Shown here: positions 30,357 to 36,043 of the stretch, one piece after another
Numbering within the stretch: position 1 is the stretch's first letter
How the letters are laid out: each line of letters begins with the position of its first letter
Source of the DNA: Candidatus Acetothermia bacterium
GTDB taxonomy: Bacteria > Bipolaricaulota > Bipolaricaulia > Bipolaricaulales > Bipolaricaulaceae
Length of the DNA: 36,043 bases
Reading direction: 5' to 3'
Assembly (NCBI GenBank): GCA_024653305.1
Contig: JANLFW010000016.1
Location: 1 to 36,043 of the forward strand
Made by a program: the position numbers and the translations under genes
Notes under the pieces: generated by a model
Database searches by the model: none
What the model was told of the DNA's origin: nothing
The model's input: the letters and a program-made list of their open reading frames with translations, nothing else

Positions 30357-31669
30357 CCCGGCTCCCTGGGCTTACCCCGCGTGAGGTGGTGCGGGAGCTC
30401 GACCGCCACATCGTCGGCCAGGAGGCGGCGAAACGGGCGGTGGCCGTCGCCCTGCGCAACCGGGTTCGCCGCGCGGCCCTTCCTCCCGAGCTGCGACGGG
30501 AAGTGCGGCCGAAGAACATCCTCATGATCGGCCCCACCGGGGTCGGGAAGACGGAGATCGCCCGGCGCCTGGCCCAGATCACGGATTCCCCGTTCCTCAA
30601 GGTGGAGGCCACCCGGTACACCGAGGTCGGCTACGTGGGGCGGGACGTGGAGTCCATGGTCCGGGACCTGGTGGAGGCAGCCATCGCCATGGTCCGGGCC
30701 CGGGAGGCCCGCCGGCTCGCGGCGGAGGTGGACCGCTGGGCCGAGGAGCGGCTGCTCGACGCCCTCCTCGCCGGGGTGGCCGGCGGGGAGGGAGCACGGG
30801 ACCGCCTGCGGGAACGGCTCCGGGCCGGGGAACTCGAGGAGCAATGGGTGGAGATCCCGGTGCGGGAGCCCCTCGTTCCCCAGGTGTCGGTGTTCTCCGA
30901 GGCGGGGATGGACCAACTGGGGATCGACCTCTCTGATCTCTTCGCCGGGTTTCCCGCTCCCCGCCGGGCGAAGCGGATGACGGTGCGGGGGGCGCGGACC
31001 GTGCTCAAGGAGGAGGCGCTGGACGGCCTCCTCAACATGGAGGAGATCCGGGGGGAGGCGATCCGCGCCGTGGAGGAGTCGGGGATCATCTTCATCGACG
31101 AGCTCGACAAGCTCGCCATGTCCGGCCGCGAAGAGCGGTACGGCCCCGGGGTATCCCGTCAGGGGGTCCAGCGGGACCTCCTGCCGCTCCTCGAGGGGAC
31201 GACGGTGCGTACCCGGCACGGGAACGTGAACACGGAGGGCATCCTGTTCATCGCCGCCGGGGCGTTCACCGCCGCCAAGCCGAGCGACCTCATGCCCGAG
31301 CTCCAAGGACGGCTCCCGATCCGGGTGGAACTCCATCCCCTGTCCGAGGACCACCTGCGCCGGATCCTCACCGAGCCCGAGGACGCGCTGACCACGCAGT
31401 ACCGGGCCTTGCTGGCCACCGAGGGCGTGGACCTCGTGTTCGCCGACGACGCCATCGCCGCCATGGCCAAGGTCGCGGCCGACCTCAACCAGACCCTCGA
31501 GGACATCGGCGCTCGGCGCCTGTTCACGGTGGTGGAAAAGGCGATGGAGGACCTGTCCTTCTCCGCCGAGGACCACGCCGGGAAGCGGGTCGTGATCGAC
31601 GCCGCCTACGTGCGCGAGAAGCTGGCCGGGCTGGCCGGAGACGTGGATCTCTCGCGGTACATCCTGTAA
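30353..31669 (+). CDS. hslU: ATP-dependent protease ATPase subunit HslU
   Basis: A 438-residue AAA+ unfoldase that feeds proteins to HslV. The start LTPREVVRELDRHIVGQEAAKRAVAVALRNR is classic. Walker A is GPTGVGKTEIARRLA, then VEATRYTEVGYVGRDVESMVRDL (the pore GYVG loop), the I domain (about 115-230), Walker B IIFIDELDKLA, GAFTAAKPSDLMPELQGRLPIRVEL (sensor 1 and arginine finger), GARRLFTVVEKAMEDLSF and the conserved C-terminus DLSRYIL, which plugs into HslV. GTG start in the GTGA overlap with hslV. Slightly short in the I domain compared with the usual 440-460. Confidence 0.97.
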   Translation: MTRLPGLTPREVVRELDRHIVGQEAAKRAVAVALRNRVRRAALPPELRREVRPKNILMIGPTGVGKTEIARRLAQITDSPFLKVEATRYTEVGYVGRDVESMVRDLVEAAIAMVRAREARRLAAEVDRWAEERLLDALLAGVAGGEGARDRLRERLRAGELEEQWVEIPVREPLVPQVSVFSEAGMDQLGIDLSDLFAGFPAPRRAKRMTVRGARTVLKEEALDGLLNMEEIRGEAIRAVEESGIIFIDELDKLAMSGREERYGPGVSRQGVQRDLLPLLEGTTVRTRHGNVNTEGILFIAAGAFTAAKPSDLMPELQGRLPIRVELHPLSEDHLRRILTEPEDALTTQYRALLATEGVDLVFADDAIAAMAKVAADLNQTLEDIGARRLFTVVEKAMEDLSFSAEDHAGKRVVIDAAYVREKLAGLAGDVDLSRYIL

Positions 31670-31678
31670 TCCCAAGTC

Positions 31679-32113
31679 ATGACGGTGTACACGGTGGGCC
31701 ATTCCGGCCTCCCGTGGGGCGCGTTCGTCGCGCTCCTCACGGAGTTTTCGATCGAGATCGTGGCCGACGTGCGCCGGTTCCCCACGTCGCGGAAACACCC
31801 CCAGTTCGCCCGGGAGGCCATGGCTGCCGGGCTCCGTGAGGTCGGGATCCGCTACGAGTGGCTGGGGGAGGAGCTCGGCGGGTACCGAACGGGTGGATAT
31901 CCCGCGCACATGGAGACCGAGGCGTTCCAGGACGGAATTGCCCGCCTCCTCCGCCTGAGCCGGGAGGGACGGGTGGCGGTGCTGTGCGCGGAGCGGGACC
32001 CCCGTGGTTGCCACCGCCGGTTCATCGCCGCCCATCTCGTCGGGCGGGGCCTTTCGGTGGTGCACATCCTGGGGCCACGGGCGATCCGGGAGGAGCCGCT
32101 GCCCTTGGTGTGA
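31679..32113 (+). CDS. DUF488 domain protein
   Basis: A 144-residue protein of the DUF488 family, whose biochemical role is unknown. The typical blocks are present: YTVGHSGLPWGAFVALL, IVADVRRFPTSRKHPQF (the DVR.xP.S...P.F motif), Y-EWLGEELGGYR, and VAVLCAERDPRGCHRRFIAAHL (the C.E.....CHR motif with cysteine and histidine that suggests metal or active-site chemistry). It starts 9 nt after the hslU stop and likely shares its message. Ends about 60 nt before thrS. Confidence 0.9.
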   Translation: MTVYTVGHSGLPWGAFVALLTEFSIEIVADVRRFPTSRKHPQFAREAMAAGLREVGIRYEWLGEELGGYRTGGYPAHMETEAFQDGIARLLRLSREGRVAVLCAERDPRGCHRRFIAAHLVGRGLSVVHILGPRAIREEPLPLV

Positions 32114-32116
32114 CGC

Positions 32117-32145
32117 TTGCCGCGGCTGTGCGGACGGGGTAAGGT
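32117..32145 (+). promoter_or_regulatory. Candidate promoter of thrS
   Basis: TTGCCG (32117-32122), a 17-nt spacer and TAAGGT (32140-32145) lie 29 nt before the thrS ATG. No T-box leader or other long structure fits in this short gap. Confidence 0.5.
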
Positions 32146-32174
32146 TCCGATCATCCTTAAGTCGGAGGTGTGGG

Positions 32175-34097
32175 ATGGCCAAGGTGATCCTGCCCGAAGG
32201 CTCAGTGGTGGAGGCGAGCGGCCGCAGTCTCCTCGCGCTTCTCGAGGAGCGGGGGCTCACGGCGGCCGCAGCCCTTGTGGACGGGCAGCTTCGGGACCTC
32301 AGGGACCCGCTGCCCGAGTCGGGTGAGGTCCGCACGGTGGCGCTCGCCGATCCCGCGGCCCTCGAGGTCCTGCGCCACACGGCCTCCCACATCCTGGCCC
32401 AGGCCGTCCGGCGACTCTACCCTGGGGTAAAGCTGGCCATCGGGCCGGCGATCGCCGATGGGTTCTACTATGACTTTCGCTTTCCCGAGCCCCTCGGTCG
32501 GGAGGCCCTGGCCGCGATCGAAGCGGAGATGGCGAAGATCGTGGAGGCCGATCTCCCCATCGAACGGGTATGGCTCTCCCGTGCGGAGGCGGAGGCGCTC
32601 TATCGCGAGCTCGGCGAGGACTACAAGCTCGAGCTCCTCGCGGACATCCCCGACGAGCGGATCTCGTTCTACCGCCAGGGGGAGTTCATCGACCTCTGTC
32701 GGGGGCCCCACCTCGCCTCGACCGGCCTCGTGCGGCACGTGAGGCTCCTCGATCTCGCCGGGGCGTACTGGCGAGGGGATGCTGCCCGGGACATGCTCAC
32801 CCGCATCTACGGCACCGCCTTCCCCAGCGCCGCGGCCCTGGAGGAGCACCTGCGGTGGCGGGAGGAGGCGCGGGCCCGGGACCACCGGACGCTGGGGCCG
32901 GATCTGGATCTCTTCTCCATCCAAAACGAGACCATCGGGGCGGGATTGGTGCTCTGGCACCCCAAGGGAGCCCGGATCCGCCACGTCATCGAGACCTTCT
33001 GGAAGGACGAGCACTACAAGGCCGGCTATCAGCTCGTGTACACCCCGCACATCGGGCGGGCGCGGCTGTGGCGAGAGTCCGGGCACCTCGATTTCTACCG
33101 GGAGGGGATGTACAGCTCGATGGACGCGGAGGGGCAGGAGTTCTACCTCAAGCCGATGAACTGTCCGTTCCACATCGCGATCTACAAGACCCGCACCCGG
33201 TCCTACCGCGATCTTCCCATCCGCTACGCGGAGCTGGGGACGGTGTACCGGTTCGAGCGGTCGGGGGTGCTGCACGGGCTCCTGCGGGTGCGGGGGTTCA
33301 CCCAGGACGACGCCCACATCATCTGCCGGCCGGACCAGATCGAGGACGAGGTCGAGGGCTGCCTCGACCTTACGATGCACATCCTCGGCGCGTTCGGGTT
33401 CCACGACTACAAGGTCGCCCTCTCCGTGCGCGATCCGGCTCACAAGGAGCGCTACATCGGGGGCGACGCGATGTGGGAGGCGGCCGAGAACTCCCTCGTG
33501 CGGGCCCTGGAGCGGAAGGGGCTCCCCTACACCCGGATGGAAGGCGAGGCCGTGTTCTACGGCCCCAAGATCGACATGCATATCCTGGACTCGCTCCATC
33601 GCTCCTGGCAGCTCACCACGATCCAGTTCGACTTCAACCTCCCCGAGCGGTTCGCCATGACCTACATCGGCGACGATGGCCAGCCTCACCGGCCGTACAT
33701 GGTCCACCGGGCCCTCCTGGGGTCCCTGGAGCGGTTCTTCGGGATCCTCATCGAGCACTACGGCGGGGCGTTTCCGGCCTGGCTCGCCCCGGTGCAGGCG
33801 GTCGTGCTTCCGGTGACGGAGGGGGAGATCCCCTACGCCGAAGGGGTGGCGGAGGAGCTTCGCCAGGCGGGGATCCGTGCTGAGGCGTGGACGAAGGAGC
33901 GCAAGACCCTGCGGTGGCTCATCCGGGAGGCGCAACTCCAGAAGATCCCGTACATGCTGGTGTGCGGGGCGCGGGAGGCGGCCCAGGGCGTGGTGGCCCT
34001 GCGCCTGCGGACCGGGGAGGACCTCGGTCCCCAGCCGGTGGCCGCGGTGGTGGAACGCATCCGTAACGCCACCGCGGCGCGGGGCACCGAACTTTAA
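32175..34097 (+). CDS. thrS: Threonine--tRNA ligase
   Basis: A 640-residue class II synthetase of normal length. Domains: TGS (about 1-60), the editing domain that removes misloaded serine (HTASHILAQAVRRLYPGVKLAIGPAIADGFYYDF and LCRGPHL), the catalytic core with KPMNCPFHIAIY (zinc-binding cysteine), motif 2 TVYRFERSGVLHGLLRVRGFTQDDAHIIC, motif 3 MVHRALLGSLERFFGILIEHYGG, and the anticodon-binding domain (about 535-640). GGAGGTGTGGG precedes the ATG at 32175; a longer open frame upstream overlaps the DUF488 gene and has no match. Followed after 79 nt by the IclR gene, which has its own promoter. Confidence 0.98.
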   Translation: MAKVILPEGSVVEASGRSLLALLEERGLTAAAALVDGQLRDLRDPLPESGEVRTVALADPAALEVLRHTASHILAQAVRRLYPGVKLAIGPAIADGFYYDFRFPEPLGREALAAIEAEMAKIVEADLPIERVWLSRAEAEALYRELGEDYKLELLADIPDERISFYRQGEFIDLCRGPHLASTGLVRHVRLLDLAGAYWRGDAARDMLTRIYGTAFPSAAALEEHLRWREEARARDHRTLGPDLDLFSIQNETIGAGLVLWHPKGARIRHVIETFWKDEHYKAGYQLVYTPHIGRARLWRESGHLDFYREGMYSSMDAEGQEFYLKPMNCPFHIAIYKTRTRSYRDLPIRYAELGTVYRFERSGVLHGLLRVRGFTQDDAHIICRPDQIEDEVEGCLDLTMHILGAFGFHDYKVALSVRDPAHKERYIGGDAMWEAAENSLVRALERKGLPYTRMEGEAVFYGPKIDMHILDSLHRSWQLTTIQFDFNLPERFAMTYIGDDGQPHRPYMVHRALLGSLERFFGILIEHYGGAFPAWLAPVQAVVLPVTEGEIPYAEGVAEELRQAGIRAEAWTKERKTLRWLIREAQLQKIPYMLVCGAREAAQGVVALRLRTGEDLGPQPVAAVVERIRNATAARGTEL

Positions 34098-34133
34098 GCG
34101 ATCGCGGTGGGGTGGTCGGAGTGCGGCAACAAT

Positions 34134-34160
34134 GGCAAAGCCGATTTGCCTCATTATAAT
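34134..34160 (+). promoter_or_regulatory. iclR promoter with overlapping palindrome
   Basis: A perfect TATAAT (34155-34160) lies 16 nt before the IclR gene. The -35 region has no good hexamer; instead GGCAAA (34134-34139), 5 nt, TTTGCC (34145-34150) form an inverted repeat ending 4 nt before the -10. This placement suits an operator for the IclR protein itself. Confidence 0.5.
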
Positions 34161-34176
34161 TGGGTGAGGGGGAGGG

Positions 34177-34953
34177 ATGGAACGAGAGCGCTACCTCAAC
34201 ACCTCGCTGGCCAAGGCGCTGGGCGTGTTGGACCTGTTCAACGGGGCGCCAAACGGGCTGACCCTGACCGAGGTGGCCCGGGCGATGGGGGTCCGTCCGG
34301 GGAGCATCTACCCCATTGTCTACACCCTCCAGCGGTTTGGCTATCTCGACCGCGATCCGGAGACCAAACGGTACCGCCTTGGCCTCAAGATCCTGGCCCA
34401 AGCCCATCACATCTTGGCTTCGCTGGACATCCGGGAGCAGGCCAAGCCCGTGTTGCGCCGGCTGGCGCGGGAACTTGAGGCCAACGCGCATCTGGCGATC
34501 CTGTACGAGGACGATGTCCTGTACCTGGACCGGGAAGAGGCGGCGCCGAGCGTGGTCATCCCCTCGGTGATCGGCCTGCGGGTTCCTCCGCACTGCACTG
34601 CGCTAGGGAAGGTCCTTCTGGCCCACAATCCTGATGTAGCGGAGCGGGTGTTGGCGCGGGCTCCGCTCCCGGCGTTGACGCCCCGGACGCTCACCGATCC
34701 GGAGGTGATCCGGCGGGAGTTGGTGGGGGTCAGGGCGCGGGGGTACGCGGTGGATTGGGAGGAGTTCCACGAGGGCAACGTGTGCGTGGCTGCCCCGGTG
34801 CGCAACTACCGGGGGCGGGTGGTGGCCGCGATCTCCGTGTCGCTCGTCAAGACCCGCGTCGAGCATGAGCCGTTGGAAGGGTTCATCCGTGTGGTGGTGG
34901 CTGGAGCGCAGGAGGTCTCTCAGTCGATGGGGTGTGAGGTTGGCCGGCCTTAG
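34177..34953 (+). CDS. IclR-family transcriptional regulator
   Basis: A 258-residue regulator. The N-terminal winged helix (about 8-70) has SLAKALGVLDLFNGAPNGLTLTEVARAMGVRPGSIYPIVYTLQRFGYLDRDPETKRYRLG. The C-terminal GAF-like effector domain has ANAHLAILYEDDVLYLDRE, PPHCTALGKVLLAH and GYAVDWEEFHEGNVCVAAPVRNYRGRVVAAISVS, which matches the IclR signature. GGGGGAGGG precedes the ATG. IclR proteins often control glyoxylate, acetate or aromatic acid use; the next gene is a broken alanine-glyoxylate-type aminotransferase, so it probably once controlled glyoxylate or serine metabolism. Confidence 0.93.
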   Translation: MERERYLNTSLAKALGVLDLFNGAPNGLTLTEVARAMGVRPGSIYPIVYTLQRFGYLDRDPETKRYRLGLKILAQAHHILASLDIREQAKPVLRRLARELEANAHLAILYEDDVLYLDREEAAPSVVIPSVIGLRVPPHCTALGKVLLAHNPDVAERVLARAPLPALTPRTLTDPEVIRRELVGVRARGYAVDWEEFHEGNVCVAAPVRNYRGRVVAAISVSLVKTRVEHEPLEGFIRVVVAGAQEVSQSMGCEVGRP

Positions 34954-35018
34954 GGGGACGAGGCCCTTAGCCCCCCACGTAGTGGAGCGAGCCCGTGGCC
35001 GAGCGAGGTGAGCGGGCA

Positions 35019-35993
35019 ATGAATCGGTACCAGCTGATGATCCCCGGCCCGATCGAGGTAGCTCCGGAGGTGCTGGCGGCCATGGCCGAGCCCCTGGTGG
35101 CCCACTACGGGGCGGAATGGACGGCCTACTACAACGAGACCGTGGGGCTGGTGCGTCGCGTGTGCTGCACGGAGGGCGACGTGTTCCTGATCCCGGGCTC
35201 CGGCAGTGCCGGGCTGGACGCGGCGCTGGGTTCGGCCCTTGCCCCTTCGGGGCGGGTGCTCATCCCCCAGAACGGCTTCTTCGGGGAGCGGCTCGCGGAG
35301 ATCGCCCGCTCGTATACCCCGCACGTGGAGACCCCTGCGGTTTCCGTTGGGGCAGGCGGTGGACCCTGCGGAAGTCGAGCGTGAGCTCCGTGCGGTTCGA
35401 CGCGGTAGTGGTCGTCCATTGCGAGACCTCCACCGGGGTACTCAATCCCGTGCGTGAACTTTCCGAGGCGTGTCGGCGGCACGGGGTGCTCCTCATCGTG
35501 GACGCGATTGCCTCCCTGGGCATCGAGCGCCTGGACATGGACGACTGGGGGGTGGGGATCTGCGTCTCCGCCTCGCAGGAGGGCCTCGAGTCACCGCCTG
35601 GGTTGGCGGTGGTAGCGGTGGGGGAAGGAGGGGTGGGCCCAGATCGACCGGGCGGCCGGTCCCGGGTGGTACCTGAACCTCAAGGTGTGGCGGGACTACA
35701 CGGAGAAGTGGGGGGACTGGCATCCCCACCCGATCACGCAGGCGGTGAACAACGTGCGGGCGCTGCGGGTGGGGGTGGAGCGGATACTGGCGGAAGGGCT
35801 GGAGGCCCGGTTCCAGCGGCACCGTGAGATTACGGCGTACCTGCGGCGGGGGCTGCGGGATCTGGGGCTTGCCCCGTTGGTCGCCGACGAGGTGGCCTCG
35901 CACGGGGTGACGAGTGTGGTGGGGCCGGAGGGGCGGGTGGAGGAGCTTCTGGCCTGCCTGCGGGACCGCCATGGTTGCTCCTTGCCGGCCTGA
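35019..35993 (+). pseudogene. Class V aminotransferase (alanine-glyoxylate type), inactivated
   Basis: The full length of a PLP-dependent class V aminotransferase can be traced, but in three frames. NRYQLMIPGPIEVAPEVLAAM to about SYTPHVET is in frame one (from 35019), RFPLGQAVDPAEVERELRAVR in the next, FDAVVVVHCETSTGVLNPVREL to GLAVVAV in the third, and WYLNLKVWRDYTEKWGDWHPHPITQAVNNVRAL to the stop at 35993 back in the first. Each step equals one extra base, near 35332, 35391 and 35635. The PLP-binding lysine of the SQK motif is glutamate (SASQEGLESPPG). Three shifts plus a lost catalytic residue point to a real pseudogene rather than sequencing error. Confidence 0.85.
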
Positions 35994-36043
35994 GGGCCCA
36001 GTCGGCACTGATCCGATCCAGCACCAGGGGCGGGAACAGGGCG

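Noticed and set aside
34945-34976. Terminator after the IclR gene
   Set aside because: The GGCCT/AGGCC and GGGGG/CCCCC pairings are short, compete with each other and have no T-run.
35830-36043. A minus-strand gene entering from the right edge
   Set aside because: An open frame reaches the window end, but too little sequence is visible and the part over the pseudogene reads as an anti-sense shadow. I cannot support a call.

Overview
This is a GC-rich bacterial chromosome segment. Gene content (Bacteria-type DnaA, HslUV, UvrC, AccAD, ThrS) shows a bacterium; GC-rich codon use, frequent GTG/TTG starts and several promoters whose -10 lies 6-7 nt before the start codon suggest a deep-branching, possibly thermophilic lineage. 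The flavour recalls candidate phylum Bipolaricaulota (Acetothermia/OP1), but I hold that placement at low confidence.

Layout. 1-3.7 kb: an isolated exported protein, a divergent alpha/alpha-toroid protein, and a flavoprotein-marR pair. 3.7-6.6 kb: a decayed SagB-like nitroreductase and a znuA-znuC-znuB zinc/manganese ABC transporter. 6.65-16.3 kb: a complete type I-E CRISPR-Cas locus (cas3, cas8e, cas11, cas7, cas5, cas6e, cas1, cas2) from one strong promoter, followed 18 nt after cas2 by an array of 17 identical 28-nt repeats and 16 spacers. 16.5-21.7 kb: uvrC, facing an OFA-type MFS transporter and an acetyl-CoA synthetase on the minus strand. 21.9-25.5 kb: an overlapping run of DUF502 membrane protein, accD, accA, a Crp/Fnr regulator and a hydrogenase-maturation-type protease. 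25.5-31.7 kb: rarA (minus), six tRNA genes, dnaA, a DnaA-box-rich oriC candidate, a DciA-type (DUF721) protein with a zinc ribbon, and hslV-hslU. 31.7-36 kb: DUF488, thrS, an IclR regulator and a dead class V aminotransferase.

The genes fall into themes. The replication block (rarA, dnaA, oriC, dciA) looks like the chromosome origin without the usual dnaN. The carbon block couples acetate activation (acs) with malonyl-CoA formation (accDA) and a cysteine-bearing Crp/Fnr protein. The defence block is a canonical I-E system with unusual details: almost no leader between cas2 and the array, a cas1 frame running 116 nt into cas2, a hairpin in the cas3 leader with the same stem as the CRISPR repeat, and a tandem 10-bp repeat just after the -10 box.

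I did not find an entirely new system. The best leads are the CRISPR control details, the leaderless promoter pattern, the DciA-zinc ribbon fusion at the origin, and the aminotransferase pseudogene that combines three +1 shifts with loss of its PLP lysine.
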